Below, piece after piece: positions 21,557 through 32,385 of a stretch of DNA of 48,661 nucleotides. The number at the start of each line of letters is the position of its first letter. Position 1 is the first letter of the stretch. A program made the position numbers and the translations under genes. The stretch comes from an uncultured Fidelibacterota bacterium (GTDB lineage: Bacteria > Fidelibacterota > Marinisomatia > Marinisomatales > UBA1611): assembly GCA_902611135.1 (NCBI GenBank), contig CACLYL010000005.1, forward strand, positions 1-48,661, given 5' to 3'. Under the pieces are notes generated by a model. That model ran no database searches. It saw only the letters and a program-made list of their open reading frames with translations, and was not told where the DNA came from.

Positions 21557-22649
21557 CTCTTTTTAACTCATAAATATTGTTTTCCTTTGAATTAAAATCA
21601 AAACCTATATTGTTCAGTTTATATATGTCCGTGGTTGTTATTATTGTTTGGACATAATCATGTTTTTTACTCTTATTTAAGATTTTTATTATTTCTTTAC
21701 TTCTTTTTATATCTAAAGTCGCAAAGAGATCATCAAATAAGAATATTGGGTTTTCACCCGTTTTTTCTTTAATGAAGTCTAATTCCGTTAACTTTAATAG
21801 AACTAGAAATATCTTGTGCTCTCCTTGTGAGCCGAAATTTCTTAAATTCTTATCATTCCAAAAGAATGAATATTGATCAAGGTGTGGCCCGAAAGAAGTC
21901 CTTTTCAAAAGGATATCTTTTCCCCTGTTTTTTGACATCTTTTCCTTGTATTCTTTTTGGTTAATGATGTTTTCATTGAAATTAAATTTAAGATTTAGTT
22001 TACTATTATAATTATTAGTAACATTTTTGAATAAACTTTTAAAAGTTAGCAGTTTTGTATACCGTTGTTTCCATAATTTCAAACCTTTTTGTATGATTAT
22101 ATCATCCCAAGGTTCTATTTTTTTATCAGACTTTATAAAGTCTGTAGTGTTTTTTAAAACGGTATTTCTTTGTTTTAATACTTTATTGTATTCTTGAAGT
22201 GTTGTTACATAGTTTTTTGATGTTATTGAAAATAATTTATCAAAAAATATTCTTCTTTGTTTAGTTGAATCCTTTGTTATCTTTTGTTCTTCTGGTGATA
22301 AGACAACAACGTTATTATACCCTAATAGTTCATTTCTCTTAAATACTTCTTTTCCGTTTATTTTTATCCTCTTTTTTAATTTTGAATCAACTAAAACATC
22401 TATTTTATTTGTGATATTGTTTTTAAAAAAGGAACCGTTTATTATTGCTTTATCCATACCTTTTTGAATCATCTCTTTTTGTCTATTAGTTTTGAAACTC
22501 TTTCCCATAGACAATAAATATATTGCTTCTAATACAGATGTTTTTCCGGATCCATTTTCACCAAAAATCACTGTTACCCCTTTTTTAAAGGAAAAGTTCT
22601 TTTTAGTATGATTTCTAAATGAGTTGATGTTGAGATAACTAATTGCCAA
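21531..22649 (-). CDS. recF: DNA replication/repair protein RecF
   Basis: A 372-residue SMC-like ATPase that helps load RecA at gaps and supports restart of stalled forks. The N-terminus LNINSFRNHTKKNF is typical. Walker A is GENGSGKTS at about 30-38. The ABC signature region FGSQGEHKIFLVLLKLTE and the Walker B FLFDDLFATLDIKRSKEI are present. Length is normal. It is 21 bases after dnaN and overlaps the DciA-like gene, giving the classical dnaN-recF-gyrB order. Confidence 0.96.
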
Positions 22650-22670
22650 CTTATTATTTTTTTGACGTTA

Positions 22671-23783
22671 TCAATCATTTAACCTTATAGGCATCAACAA
22701 CATTAATATATTTGAATTACTATCTTCTTTACCTGAGCTAAATAAAGCAGCGCTTATTGATGTATTAAATTCAATTTTAACATCATCACCTGATATATGA
22801 GAAATAACATCTTTCAAATATTCTGCATTATAACCTATTAAAAGATCTTCTCCTTTATATACGACATTTAAAACTTCCTTAGCTTTTGATGATTTTTCAG
22901 GATCCTCTGTCAAAACTTCACAATTATGCTTTTCTTTTAGATTAATGGCGACCTGATGAGTGGACCTATTAGAAAAGATAGAAACTCTTTTCACTGCGCT
23001 CAGAAAATCGCCTTTGGTTACTTTTAAAATATTATTATTATCTTTGGGAATAACACTTTCATAATCAGGAAAACGTTCATCTATTAATCTTGAAACAATT
23101 AAATCATCTTTAAATTTTGCCGCTATATAAACATCTCCTAAGATAATATTAATCTTATTATCAAGGTTTTGTGTTTGTAAAAAGTTAAGAAATTTTCTGG
23201 GTGCTATAAAATCACCATCTATATCATTGGATATTGAATCTTTCTTAATATATCTTACTAATCTGTGCCCATCGGTTGAAACGGCTGTTATTGATTTATC
23301 TTTTAACCTAAACAAAACCCCTGTTAAAGCGGGTTTCAGTTCATCTATACTTATGGCAAAGTAAGTTTTTTTTATAACATCTTTTAAACTTTTTCCAGAT
23401 AAAGTTATATTCTTTTCTTCTTTTATTATAGGTATAGCGGGGAATTCTTCATGTGATTTACCCATAATATTATACTTACCAAATTTAGTTTCTATTGTTA
23501 CATTTAGTTTTTTTTCTATTATTGTTATTCTGGTTTCTGGTAATTCGTTGGTTATATCTAGTAGAGTTTTTATAGGTAAACAGATCTTACCCTCTGATTC
23601 AACACTTACAGGTAATTCAACTTGAATTGTTAATTCTAAGTCTGTACTTCTTAAAGTTGTTTTCGACTGAAAAGTTTCTATTAAAACACAACTTAATATA
23701 GGTAGTGTCGATCTAGTTGGCGTAGCTTTAGATACTTTTTGTAATGCTGTTTGTAGTTCTTGCCTTGATGTAGAAAATTTCAT
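22671..23783 (-). CDS. dnaN: DNA polymerase III beta subunit (sliding clamp)
   Basis: A 370-residue processivity clamp with three repeated domains. Family landmarks include LPILSCVLIET near the N-terminus, FPAIP followed by SISIDELKPALTGVLF-like sequence in the middle (here FAISIDELKPALTGVLF), VSTDGHRLVRY, and a C-terminal LMLLMPIRLND. It is the first gene of the dnaN-recF-dciA-gyrB-gyrA-yggS operon, and its promoter should lie in the 265-base AT-rich gap upstream. It is separated from dnaA by more than 10 kb, unlike the usual adjacent arrangement. Confidence 0.97.
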   Translation of the reverse strand: MKFSTSRQELQTALQKVSKATPTRSTLPILSCVLIETFQSKTTLRSTDLELTIQVELPVSVESEGKICLPIKTLLDITNELPETRITIIEKKLNVTIETKFGKYNIMGKSHEEFPAIPIIKEEKNITLSGKSLKDVIKKTYFAISIDELKPALTGVLFRLKDKSITAVSTDGHRLVRYIKKDSISNDIDGDFIAPRKFLNFLQTQNLDNKINIILGDVYIAAKFKDDLIVSRLIDERFPDYESVIPKDNNNILKVTKGDFLSAVKRVSIFSNRSTHQVAINLKEKHNCEVLTEDPEKSSKAKEVLNVVYKGEDLLIGYNAEYLKDVISHISGDDVKIEFNTSISAALFSSGKEDSNSNILMLLMPIRLND

Positions 23784-24048
23784 TTATTCTTATAAATTAA
23801 TACCTTCTAAAATAGTAATAACGTTTTTTTTTAAAAAGGAAATAATATATATATATTTTATATTTATATAGTATGTTTATATGTAGATAACGTTAAAAAG
23901 CAATATTCTATTAACCAATAATATTAATTTTATCAATTTTAATTAAAGCAATTGTTTATGTGTGTTTCTCGTTAAAAATTATCTAGTTATGTTAGTTTAT
24001 AGGTTTTAACTATTAAATTTGTGATAATAAGCACAACACCTTTTAATG
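23784..24048. promoter_or_regulatory. AT-rich intergenic region upstream of dnaN
   Basis: A 265-base gap between the start of dnaN and the end of the surA-like gene; no ORF is supported. It includes an alternating AT tract at 23844-23856 and a DnaA-box-like TGTAGATAA at 23882-23890, one mismatch from TGTGGATAA. It must carry the promoter of the dnaN operon. The AT tract could also serve as an unwinding element, but strand organisation places the origin at dnaA instead. Confidence 0.55.
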
Positions 24049-25323
24049 TTAATAACCTTGTTTATAAATATAAAGATTAGACTTGGCATTTTGTATCCAC
24101 GTGTTGAACCATTTTGCTTTTTTGTAGTTTAAGGCAAGGTTTTCTATTTCAGAATAGTGATCTATTAGATTCAAAAACCCACCTTCCCTCACATCTTCTA
24201 TCCACAGTAAATGAATTCCTAAAGAAGAATGAATAGGAGGACTACACTCTTTTACATTTAAATAATTAATTGCTTGTCTTATTTCTTCTATGTAAAACGT
24301 TTCAGGTGTAATCCAACCTAAATTACCTCTTACCTTTTTTGTTGTTTCATCTTCATTGTACTTTTCAGAAAGACTCTTAAAATCAACTAAGCTTTCTATC
24401 TCATATACCCTTAGACTATCTAAAAAATTATAGACATTTTCAGTATCTAGTTTTGTTACTGGAGGTTTAATTAAAATATGTCTAACCTTGACCCTTTCCC
24501 CTTTCTTATTTAAAGTTTCTAAAATATGAAACCCAAACTCTGTTTCTATGGGATAACTAATTTCGTTTATTTTTAAAGTAAAAGCAGTGTTTTCAAAGTT
24601 TTTAACCAGAGAACCTCTCTTTACCCAACCTAATTCTCCTCCCCTTTCTTTTGAACCGATATCTTCTGAGTGTAACTTAGCCTGTTCGGAGAATGAGACC
24701 TCTTTTTGAATCAATCTTTTTCTCAAACTTGTTAATTTATTAATCGTAGCTTGTTTTGATTGTTCATTTGGTTTTACTTTAATTAGAATATGATAAAGTT
24801 GTACTTTTGTTGGAACAACAGGTAAACTATCTCTATATGTTTCTAAAAATCTTTCGACGTCTTGTCTTGTTAATTTAACATCTGATAATAACGTTTGTTG
24901 ATATCTTTCTGCGATTAATCTGTTTTGCATTTCATACCAAAATTCTCTTCGAAAACTGTTTATACTTTGACCAAGTAGTTTTTCAGCGTTTTCTTTTCCA
25001 TTAGATTCAAATATAAGACTTTCAATTTGTTGCTCCAGTGCTTGATCTACTTCTGACTCATCAACAACAACAGAATCTAATAGAGCCATTTCTAGAATTA
25101 CTTTTTGATCAATCATTGAGTTAACAATCTTTTCCTCAAGGTTCTTATAAACAACAGGTTCGTTCAAATTTAACTTGTTTTGTGCAGCAGTTATACTGAT
25201 CATTTGGGACAGGTCACTTTTTAAAATTATATTATCTTCAACTATAGCAACTATACCATCAATTGTCTTGTTTTGACCACAGCAAAAACAAAAAATAAAG
25301 AGTAAAAGCACGTTAATTTTCAT
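24049..25323 (-). CDS. SurA-like periplasmic chaperone / parvulin peptidyl-prolyl isomerase
   Basis: A 424-residue exported protein with a signal peptide ending near CFCCG, a SurA-type N-terminal helical domain (GIVAIVEDNIILKSDLSQM, then MIDQKVILEMAL), and two parvulin domains. The first is around VQLYHILIKVKPNEQ...GGELGWVKRG...FGFHILE. The second is VKVRHILIKPP...RGNLGWITPETF...SLGIHLLWIED. The architecture matches E. coli SurA, which escorts outer-membrane proteins to the Bam machine. It overlaps the end of the upstream parvulin lipoprotein gene by 11 bases. Many barrel proteins in this window (SusC, the 15-kb barrel) would be clients. Confidence 0.9.
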   Translation of the reverse strand: MKINVLLLFIFCFCCGQNKTIDGIVAIVEDNIILKSDLSQMISITAAQNKLNLNEPVVYKNLEEKIVNSMIDQKVILEMALLDSVVVDESEVDQALEQQIESLIFESNGKENAEKLLGQSINSFRREFWYEMQNRLIAERYQQTLLSDVKLTRQDVERFLETYRDSLPVVPTKVQLYHILIKVKPNEQSKQATINKLTSLRKRLIQKEVSFSEQAKLHSEDIGSKERGGELGWVKRGSLVKNFENTAFTLKINEISYPIETEFGFHILETLNKKGERVKVRHILIKPPVTKLDTENVYNFLDSLRVYEIESLVDFKSLSEKYNEDETTKKVRGNLGWITPETFYIEEIRQAINYLNVKECSPPIHSSLGIHLLWIEDVREGGFLNLIDHYSEIENLALNYKKAKWFNTWIQNAKSNLYIYKQGY

Positions 25324-26104
25324 TTCTGTCTCTATATCTTGAGTTTATAAAAATATTTGTTTCAGATTTTAAACTATCAATTAGTCTACTCTTGTACTCT
25401 GATTTTTTCTTTTTTAATAAACGTTGATAGATTTCATCGTGAGCCAACTCCAAACCGACTTTTGTTCCCTTTTCATATCTTTTAATAATATCGAAAACGT
25501 GAAAACCAAGTTTACTCCTTACGGGCCCAATGACGCCAACTTTTCTACTCCTAAATAATTCAGTATCTATCTCATTAATTGAATAACCCCTTTTTATAAC
25601 TTTTGATTCAACATTAAAGAGCTGATTTATCTCCTCAGTTCTCTTTTTATTGTTTTTCTTTAATAATTCCCTTTTTATAGAACGGGCTTGCTCAAGCTCT
25701 TCCAAAAAAAAGTGATGAACAAAAACCTCCTCCTCCTTTCTAGTAAACAAACCCTTTGATGATGTATAATACTCTAAAATTTCTTCTTTAGAAATCGAAA
25801 TATTAACAGATAGAGAATTATCTAAAAACGATGAAATGATTAAATTGTTGTAAAAAGAGTCTCGTTCTTTCTTTAAACGCAAATCTTCTAAATATCCTTC
25901 ATCTATTGCTTTTTTTAATAAAACTTTTTCAGTCGTCCAGTTTTCTATAAAGTCATACGCTTTTTCTTTTGTTTTGATTTTATATCCGTGGTTGTTGACT
26001 AAATCTTTTTCATATAAAACAGAAGAACCAACTCTTGCTAAAGGTGTTTCACTAGTTTTTGAACAACTAAAAAACAAAAAAAGAAATATTATAAAATTCA
26101 TCAA
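25313..26104 (-). CDS. Parvulin-type (PpiC) foldase lipoprotein
   Basis: A 263-residue lipoprotein (lipobox LFFSCSK, Cys14) with a SurA/PrsA-like chaperone region and one divergent parvulin domain: VFVHHFFLEEL for the usual 'HILv', and GVIGPVRSKLGFHVFDIIKR for 'G..GpV.t.fG.HiI'. The usual catalytic residues are partly missing, so it may be a chaperone more than an isomerase. It is coupled to mfd (overlap of four bases) and to the surA-like gene, suggesting a paired folding module for the outer membrane. Confidence 0.8.
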   Translation of the reverse strand: MMNFIIFLFLFFSCSKTSETPLARVGSSVLYEKDLVNNHGYKIKTKEKAYDFIENWTTEKVLLKKAIDEGYLEDLRLKKERDSFYNNLIISSFLDNSLSVNISISKEEILEYYTSSKGLFTRKEEEVFVHHFFLEELEQARSIKRELLKKNNKKRTEEINQLFNVESKVIKRGYSINEIDTELFRSRKVGVIGPVRSKLGFHVFDIIKRYEKGTKVGLELAHDEIYQRLLKKKKSEYKSRLIDSLKSETNIFINSRYRDRNEN

Positions 26105-29100
26105 CTAACTTGTGATTTTAAAACATTTGAAAACAATTTGGCAATATTCGATATAATTCTTATGTTAATTTTACATAAAAAAGCAACAGAAAAAACATTG
26201 TTGTTTTTGCTTTGATAACTTACTTGAAGTCTGTTCTTGTCTTTGAAGAATGAAATATCCTTTAATAGGCGTTCAAAATTAACAGGGTCAAGGTAGTTTG
26301 CTATGTCTATTCGTAATAGCTTTTCTTTTATTGTTATAGTTTTAATAAGTGGCCCGTAAAAAAGCAGGGCGATTTTTGTTACAAAAAAAAGGTTTTCTGT
26401 TTCTAACAACAACTTACCATAACGATCAACGGTTTCTACTTTTAACCTGTCTAAATCCCCTTTTTGGTTTATCTTCGATAGTCGTTCGTAGAAAATCAAT
26501 CTCTCATGTTTAGTTTTAATATATCTCTTGTTTACAAAGGCATCTTTGTAGTAATTAACGGTGGGTCGAAATGATTCCATTTGCCTTACTTTAGAAACCT
26601 TTGAAATTTCTTCTTTTAACAGGTTGCAGTACATTTCAAAACCAACTGAAGAAACATGCCCACTTTGTTTGTAGCCAAACAAGCTACCTGCCCCTCTTAT
26701 TTCCAAGTCTTTTAACGAAACATTATACCCAGAACCAAGAGAAGTTAGCTTTTGAAGAGACTTTAGCCTCACCTGTGCATCGCTTGTAATTTTGACCTGG
26801 GGAATAAACAATAGACAATGTGCTTGTTTCTTCGACCTGCCAACACGGCCCCTAATTTGGTAAAGTTGAGACAAACCAAATTTGTGAGCATTATTAACAA
26901 TTATACAGTTTGCGTTTGGTATATCCAACCCAGACTCGATTATTGTAGTACACACCAAAATATCAATTAACCCATTGAAAAAACCTAAAATTATTTTTTC
27001 TATATCTTTAACTGGTTGTTTTCCATGAATCGCCTCTATGTTGTGTTTAGGAAACTGTCTTTTTAACTTTTCTTTATAAAGATCTAATGTTTTCGTTTCG
27101 TTGTGCAAAAAAAAAACCTGACCATCTCTTTGCAGCTCTCTGCTTATATATTCAAAACAAATAGACCAATTAAAATATCTAACAAACGTATTAATTGGTT
27201 TTCTTGATTTAGGGTGCGTCTGAATTAAACTAACAGACCTAAAACCAACCAGAGACTGTTGCAGTGTCCGCGGAATAGGTGTAGCCGTAAGGGTTAAAAT
27301 GTCTATGTTTTCTTTAACCTTTCTTATTTTTTCCTTATGTGTTACTCCAAAACGGTGTTCCTCGTCTATCACTAAAAGGCCAAGGTCGTAAAAAGAAACA
27401 TCGCTCGAAAGGGCTCTGTGGGTCCCTACAACAACATCAACAGAACCGTTTTCCAAAGAACTTATGATCTTTTCTTGCTCTTTCTTTGTTTTAAATCGAG
27501 ATAGCAAAGCAACTCTTACACCTAAAGGTTCTAATCTTGTCTTACAAGAAATGTAGTGTTGATCCGCTAACACAGTCGTTGGACATAAAAACAAACACTG
27601 TTTACTTGATAAAGAACACTTAAATATTGCCCTAAGAGCCACTTCTGTTTTACCAAAACCAACATCTCCACAGATTAATCTATCCATAGGTGTGTTTTTG
27701 TTCATGTCAGAGTAAACGTCCTCAATTGCTTTTTGCTGGTCTCTTGTTTCAACAAAAGGAAATGACTTTTTCAACATGTTGTCTAGGTCGTTATTTTTAA
27801 CAAACTTAAATGATCGAGGGTTTTCTTTTTTTGAGTAAACCTTTAACAAGTCTTCTGCAATTAAAGCTAGAGCTTTTCTTGTTTTCTTTACTTCATTTCC
27901 CCATCTAGTAGAGCCAAGAGAATTAACTTTTGGAGATTTAAAAGACCCCACATATCGATGAACCAGCTCTAGTTTGTCAAGCGACACAGAAACTTTGGAG
28001 TTGTTTGCATATTCTATTTCAAAAACTTCTTTCTTTGTGCATTTTGTTGTTGAAAAAAACAAACCTTTAAAGATACCTATGCCAAACACCTTGTGCACTA
28101 CAAAATCTCCCTCCCTTAACTCAGAAATACTTGTTAGGTTGAAACTAACATCTTTTTCTTTCTTGTTAAGCTCCCACTTCCCCTTTTTGATACTTTTATT
28201 AAATAAGTCAAACAGAGATACAAAAAAAACTTTGTGACTTTTTAATATAAAACTTTCCTTAATCTCTATTTCCTCTACGGTATGTTCAAAACCTAGACTG
28301 TTATAAATAAGACTGGTGTTTGACTCTCCGCAAAGAATAATATTATACCCATCTATAAAATATTGCTTTATTCGCTTAACCCGATCTTCAATATTATCAG
28401 ATTCAAAAGACACACTAATTGTTTCAACGGTCCGATATTCAGACCCCACAGAAAAACTATAGCCCCGTCCTTTTAAACGGGACTTAACCAAAACAATTGC
28501 CTTGAACACAGACATAAGGTTAATCTTATCAACAACTTGCGTACCTCCGGCGATGTCTTTTATTGTTAGGTTTGAAAGTTCCCTTTTCGCCTTTTGAGTG
28601 ATTGGGTCGAAAAAATTTATCCTTTCAACTTTTTCGTAATCAAACAATATTCGAATAGGACACTCTAGGTGTAGCGGATATATTTCTAAAATTTCACCCT
28701 TTCTTCCATATGTGTTTGGTTTGTCTACAAAATCAGTTTTTTCATAATTCCACTCTAAAAGTAAACTTATAATATGCTCTTGTTCAAGCTCTTTTCCTTT
28801 TTCTATTTTGAACTCCTTTACAAGGGAACTTGTGTTTACAGGAAGATCTTTATCGAAAAAAGATCGCTCTGTACCAATGCAAATATACTTTGACTTTTTA
28901 TTGTGAAGACTTAAAACAGCTTCTTTCCTGTATCTATCGTTTTCTGAAATAAAGCCAGGAACAACACCTTCGTTGTCTGTTTCTGGATAATACAAAAAGT
29001 GGTTGTTTCCTAAATTCTGTGTGTAACAGTAAAAATTAAAAGCATCGTCTTCGCTATTAAAACAAAGAAAGATGCTTTTTCCGCTTTCCTTTCTTATTAT

Positions 29101-29190
29101 ATTCAAAAAAACTAAAGAAGCGTCCTCTAAAAGGTCAGAGAGGCCTGTTCCATCTAAAAATGAAGAAATGATTTCAGGGTCTTTGATCAC
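26101..29190 (-). CDS. mfd: Transcription-repair coupling factor
   Basis: A 1029-residue ATP-driven translocase that removes RNA polymerase stalled at lesions and recruits UvrA. An N-terminal UvrB-like region is followed by the RNA-polymerase-interacting domain ([17 protein letters not shown], Tudor-like). The helicase core has Walker [15 protein letters not shown], Walker B DEEHRFGV and motif [17 protein letters not shown] domain is at the end. It is shorter than E. coli Mfd (about 1150), mostly in the N-terminal third. The start is GTG at 29190, overlapping the mnmG stop by four bases (GTGA). Confidence 0.96.
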   Translation of the reverse strand: MIKDPEIISSFLDGTGLSDLLEDASLVFLNIIRKESGKSIFLCFNSEDDAFNFYCYTQNLGNNHFLYYPETDNEGVVPGFISENDRYRKEAVLSLHNKKSKYICIGTERSFFDKDLPVNTSSLVKEFKIEKGKELEQEHIISLLLEWNYEKTDFVDKPNTYGRKGEILEIYPLHLECPIRILFDYEKVERINFFDPITQKAKRELSNLTIKDIAGGTQVVDKINLMSVFKAIVLVKSRLKGRGYSFSVGSEYRTVETISVSFESDNIEDRVKRIKQYFIDGYNIILCGESNTSLIYNSLGFEHTVEEIEIKESFILKSHKVFFVSLFDLFNKSIKKGKWELNKKEKDVSFNLTSISELREGDFVVHKVFGIGIFKGLFFSTTKCTKKEVFEIEYANNSKVSVSLDKLELVHRYVGSFKSPKVNSLGSTRWGNEVKKTRKALALIAEDLLKVYSKKENPRSFKFVKNNDLDNMLKKSFPFVETRDQQKAIEDVYSDMNKNTPMDRLICGDVGFGKTEVALRAIFKCSLSSKQCLFLCPTTVLADQHYISCKTRLEPLGVRVALLSRFKTKKEQEKIISSLENGSVDVVVGTHRALSSDVSFYDLGLLVIDEEHRFGVTHKEKIRKVKENIDILTLTATPIPRTLQQSLVGFRSVSLIQTHPKSRKPINTFVRYFNWSICFEYISRELQRDGQVFFLHNETKTLDLYKEKLKRQFPKHNIEAIHGKQPVKDIEKIILGFFNGLIDILVCTTIIESGLDIPNANCIIVNNAHKFGLSQLYQIRGRVGRSKKQAHCLLFIPQVKITSDAQVRLKSLQKLTSLGSGYNVSLKDLEIRGAGSLFGYKQSGHVSSVGFEMYCNLLKEEISKVSKVRQMESFRPTVNYYKDAFVNKRYIKTKHERLIFYERLSKINQKGDLDRLKVETVDRYGKLLLETENLFFVTKIALLFYGPLIKTITIKEKLLRIDIANYLDPVNFERLLKDISFFKDKNRLQVSYQSKNNNVFSVAFLCKINIRIISNIAKLFSNVLKSQVS

Positions 29191-31049
29191 TTTTTTGTTT
29201 CACGTGAAACTCTTTTAGAAAAGGTAACCAATAAAACAGAAACATCTGATGGTTTTATACCTGAAACACGCATTGCTTGACCAAGCGTTTCGGGCCTTAT
29301 GAACGAAAGTTTTTCCTTTGCTTCGTTTGATAAACCTGGTATATTTATAAAGTTTACATTTTTAGGGAGGGCCAGGTTTTCGTTTCTTTTAGCTCTTTTT
29401 ATTTCACTAAGATGTCTGTTTACATATCCCTCATATTTGATTTCTGACTCAACCTCTTTTTGAATTTCAGTTGATAACCAAAAAGGGATTGAGTTGCTGT
29501 TTTCTGTAAATCTTTTGGGAAAATCTTCAATATTTACTTCTGGTCTCTTTAACACCTTTCTTGCAGGGGTTGATTGGGTAAGCCCAATTTTCGGTATTTC
29601 CTGGGGAAGTAAAGATGTGTTAAACCTTTCTATTATCATCTCTTTTTCATTTTTTAAACTCTTTAAAAAGGTCTCTTCCCTTTTATCAATTAACATGTGT
29701 TTTTTTGAAACATCCAACAATCTCTCAAAAGTGTTGGAATATCTTAAAATAAGACGGTATTCTGCCCGCGATGTAAACATTCTGTAGGGCTCATCGGTGT
29801 CTTTTGTGATTAGGTCATCAATCATCACACCAATGTATGAAGAAGACCTAGGCAAAATAACCGGCTCCTCACCTTTTACTTTTAAAGCGGCGTTTATTCC
29901 TGCAATTAACCCTTGGGCTGCTGCCTCCTCATATCCAGAGGTGCCGTTTATCTGCCCAGCAAAAAATAAACCCGAGATCAATTTAGATTCTAAGGATGCC
30001 TTTAGTTGAGAAGGGAAAAAATAATCATATTCAATTGCATATCCAGGCCTTAGAAACTCCACCCTTTCAAACCCAGGTATCGTTCGCAATGATTGAATTT
30101 GGACTTCTTCAGGGAGGCTTGTTGAAAAACCATTTAAGTATATCTGATCTGAGTTTAACCATTCAGGTTCTAGGTATAATAAATGAGAGTCTTGATTTTT
30201 AAATCTGTAAATTTTGTCTTCGATTGACGGGCAATACCTTGGCCCCACTGCCTTTATTTCACCTGAAAACATGGGTGATTTGAAAAGATTATCTTCTATT
30301 ATACTGTGTGTTTTTAGATTTGTTCTTAATGAATAACAGGGAATATTTAATGGTTTAAAACTTTTTGTTTTATATGAAAAGGGAATTGGTTCTTTGTCTC
30401 CAAACTCAATGGTTGTTTTATTTATGTTTATCGAATCAAGTCTTAACCTAGGGGGAGTTCCTGTTTTTAGCCTACCTGATTTTAGGCCAAGTTTTAAAAG
30501 AGATTCAGTAATTCCTTCGGCTCTGCTTTCTCCCATTCTTCCCGCTAAGATTTTTCTTGATCCGATATGAATTCTTCCAGAAAGAAATGTGCCGCACGTA
30601 ACAATAACTGTTTTGCCACAAAAAACTGATTTAGACCGAGTTCTAGCTTTTAAGCTTCCGTTGCTTTTTGGTTCGACAGAAACAACTTCATCTTCGAATA
30701 GATTTATCTTCGTGTTTGAAAGCATAGAAACAACAGTCTTTTCATATAGACGTTTGTCTATTTGAGCACGGGGGGACCAAACAGACCTTCCCTTTGACTT
30801 GTTGAGTGTTTTAAACTGGATTCCTGACAAATCAGCAAAACAACCCATTTGACCGCCAAGAACATCAATTTCCCTCACTAGTTGACCTTTTGCTAAACCA
30901 CCAATAGCGGGGTTACAAGACATTCTACCAATTGCTTTTAGATCCTGTGTTATCATCAAAACAGTACAACCTTTTTTAATACATATTAATGCAGCTTCCA
31001 CACCAGCATGCCCACCGCCAACAATAATTATATCAAAAGAATGTTTCAC
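29187..31049 (-). CDS. mnmG: tRNA uridine-5-carboxymethylaminomethyl modification enzyme, FAD subunit
   Basis: A 620-residue FAD protein that with MnmE installs the cmnm5 group on U34 of several tRNAs. The N-terminal dinucleotide fold [14 protein letters not shown] and [26 protein letters not shown] are diagnostic, as is TGTPPRL. The C-terminus has [15 protein letters not shown] and [10 protein letters not shown]. The start is GTG at 31049 (MKHSFD...). A parS-like palindrome overlaps each end of the gene: 29196-29211 inside the last codons and 31042-31057 over the start. It follows mnmE by six bases. Confidence 0.97.
   Translation of the reverse strand: MKHSFDIIIVGGGHAGVEAALICIKKGCTVLMITQDLKAIGRMSCNPAIGGLAKGQLVREIDVLGGQMGCFADLSGIQFKTLNKSKGRSVWSPRAQIDKRLYEKTVVSMLSNTKINLFEDEVVSVEPKSNGSLKARTRSKSVFCGKTVIVTCGTFLSGRIHIGSRKILAGRMGESRAEGITESLLKLGLKSGRLKTGTPPRLRLDSININKTTIEFGDKEPIPFSYKTKSFKPLNIPCYSLRTNLKTHSIIEDNLFKSPMFSGEIKAVGPRYCPSIEDKIYRFKNQDSHLLYLEPEWLNSDQIYLNGFSTSLPEEVQIQSLRTIPGFERVEFLRPGYAIEYDYFFPSQLKASLESKLISGLFFAGQINGTSGYEEAAAQGLIAGINAALKVKGEEPVILPRSSSYIGVMIDDLITKDTDEPYRMFTSRAEYRLILRYSNTFERLLDVSKKHMLIDKREETFLKSLKNEKEMIIERFNTSLLPQEIPKIGLTQSTPARKVLKRPEVNIEDFPKRFTENSNSIPFWLSTEIQKEVESEIKYEGYVNRHLSEIKRAKRNENLALPKNVNFINIPGLSNEAKEKLSFIRPETLGQAMRVSGIKPSDVSVLLVTFSKRVSRETKK
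29196..29211. other. parS-like centromere site inside the mnmG 3' end
   Basis: TGTTTCACGTGAAACT contains the perfect 14-base palindrome GTTTCACGTGAAAC and differs from the widely conserved ParB site TGTTTCACGTGAAACA only in the final base. It encodes Val-Ser-Arg-Glu-Thr near the MnmG C-terminus. It is about 5 kb from the predicted origin, the usual zone for parS. No parA or parB gene is in the window. Confidence 0.88.
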
Positions 31050-31057
31050 GTAAAACT
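31042..31057. other. Degenerate parS-like site over the mnmG start
   Basis: TGTTTCACGTAAAACT matches the parS consensus except for one base in the right arm (A for G) and the last base. It overlaps the GTG start codon of mnmG. Together with the exact site at 29196 it brackets the gene. Binding may be weak, or the site may be decayed. Confidence 0.6.
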
Positions 31058-32381
31058 ATTTTCCAACACAAAAGTTCGAAAAAATGTTTCTCAAAATGTC
31101 GTCTGTCGTTGTTTTTCCTAACAAAACATCGAGTTCTTTTATTCCTTCACGAATATCGAGTGAAACAATTTCTGGTTCATAAATGTGGTCTTTTAAAATA
31201 AAAGTTTCTATTCCTTTTAAGAAATTTAAGCATCGTTGAATACAGTCAAATTGCCTTTGGGTTGTTATTAAGACATCTCTGTGACTTCCCTCTCTGCTTT
31301 TTAGCAAGGTTGAAAGCGCCCTTTTTAACTTGTGGATGTTCTTATTCTTGGTAGCTGAAACACCTATTGCCTTGTCAAATCTTTTTGGTTTTTCATAAAG
31401 ATCTGTTTTGTTGAAAACAAACAGGTGGTCTTTTCCATCTTTAAAATGGGGATGGTTTGAATCTTTCGTTACAACATAAATTACTATGTCAGCCTTGTCT
31501 ACAGCACCTTTTGCCCTTTTTATCCCCTCAATCTCGATTTCATCTTTTGATGATCTTATGCCAGCTGTATCAACTAAAATCGCTTGGGTCTTGCCAATAG
31601 ATAGATGAACATCAATGCTGTCTCTTGTTGTTCCTTTTTTTGAATTCACAATTGCACGATCCTCACCGACCAACCTGTTTAAAATTGTTGATTTTCCAAC
31701 ATTTGGTTCACCTGTTATTACAATCCGTGGAATTAAAAACATATCGTCACCATAATAGTTTTCAAGAAGTTTTTCACAATGTAAACAGCTGTTTTTATAT
31801 GTTTTATACATCGTACCTGTTGTTTTTTTTGTTGTGGACTCTTCAGAGATATCTATTTCATATTCTATGGTTGAAACCAAAAATATTAAATTCTTTTTAA
31901 TGTTCTTTATGGCTCTGGATAAACTTCCAGATAAAACTTCATTGCTAATGTTCGCTGCTGTTAAGGATTTAGATTCGATTAGTGAAGCAACGGCTTCTGC
32001 CTGTATAAGATCCATTTTTCCATTTATAAAAGATCTCATAGTGAATTCGCCTGGGTTTGGACTTCTGGCTCCGTTTTTGCAGGCTGTTTTTATAATCTCT
32101 TGAACAATCAAAGGGTTGCCGTGACAAGCAACCTCTATAATGTCCTCACCAGTATATGAATGGGGAGCATTAAAATATGTTACCAGAGCCTGATCTATTT
32201 TTATATTTTGTCTTGAATAAATACTATGGAGAGTGGGAGTTTTGGCTTTTGGAGTTCTACTTTTTCTAGTTAGCCTTTTTCCTATATCTATTGCTTTAGG
32301 ACCACTAACTCGAACTATTGAAACGCCACCCAAACCTTGTGGGGTTGCTTGGGCAACAATGGTATCATTAAACATAACCAC
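31056..32381 (-). CDS. mnmE: tRNA modification GTPase
   Basis: A 441-residue GTPase, partner of MnmG in U34 modification. The N-terminal folate-binding domain has TIVAQATPQGLGGVSIVRVSG and the GEFTMRSFINGKMDLIQAEAV motif. The G domain has P-loop GEPNVGKST, the GTTRDS loop, DTAGIR, and NKTD. The C-terminal CVGK supplies the catalytic Cys usually seen as CIGK. Length is normal. It is four bases after yidC in the conserved rpmH-yidD-yidC-mnmE-mnmG order. Confidence 0.97.
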   Translation of the reverse strand: MVMFNDTIVAQATPQGLGGVSIVRVSGPKAIDIGKRLTRKSRTPKAKTPTLHSIYSRQNIKIDQALVTYFNAPHSYTGEDIIEVACHGNPLIVQEIIKTACKNGARSPNPGEFTMRSFINGKMDLIQAEAVASLIESKSLTAANISNEVLSGSLSRAIKNIKKNLIFLVSTIEYEIDISEESTTKKTTGTMYKTYKNSCLHCEKLLENYYGDDMFLIPRIVITGEPNVGKSTILNRLVGEDRAIVNSKKGTTRDSIDVHLSIGKTQAILVDTAGIRSSKDEIEIEGIKRAKGAVDKADIVIYVVTKDSNHPHFKDGKDHLFVFNKTDLYEKPKRFDKAIGVSATKNKNIHKLKRALSTLLKSREGSHRDVLITTQRQFDCIQRCLNFLKGIETFILKDHIYEPEIVSLDIREGIKELDVLLGKTTTDDILRNIFSNFCVGK

Positions 32382-32385
32382 TAAC

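Noticed and set aside
23841-23876. Alternating AT tract upstream of dnaN as the main replication origin
   Set aside because: Gene direction does not change here and only a single imperfect DnaA-like box is present; the rpmH-dnaA gap fits much better.
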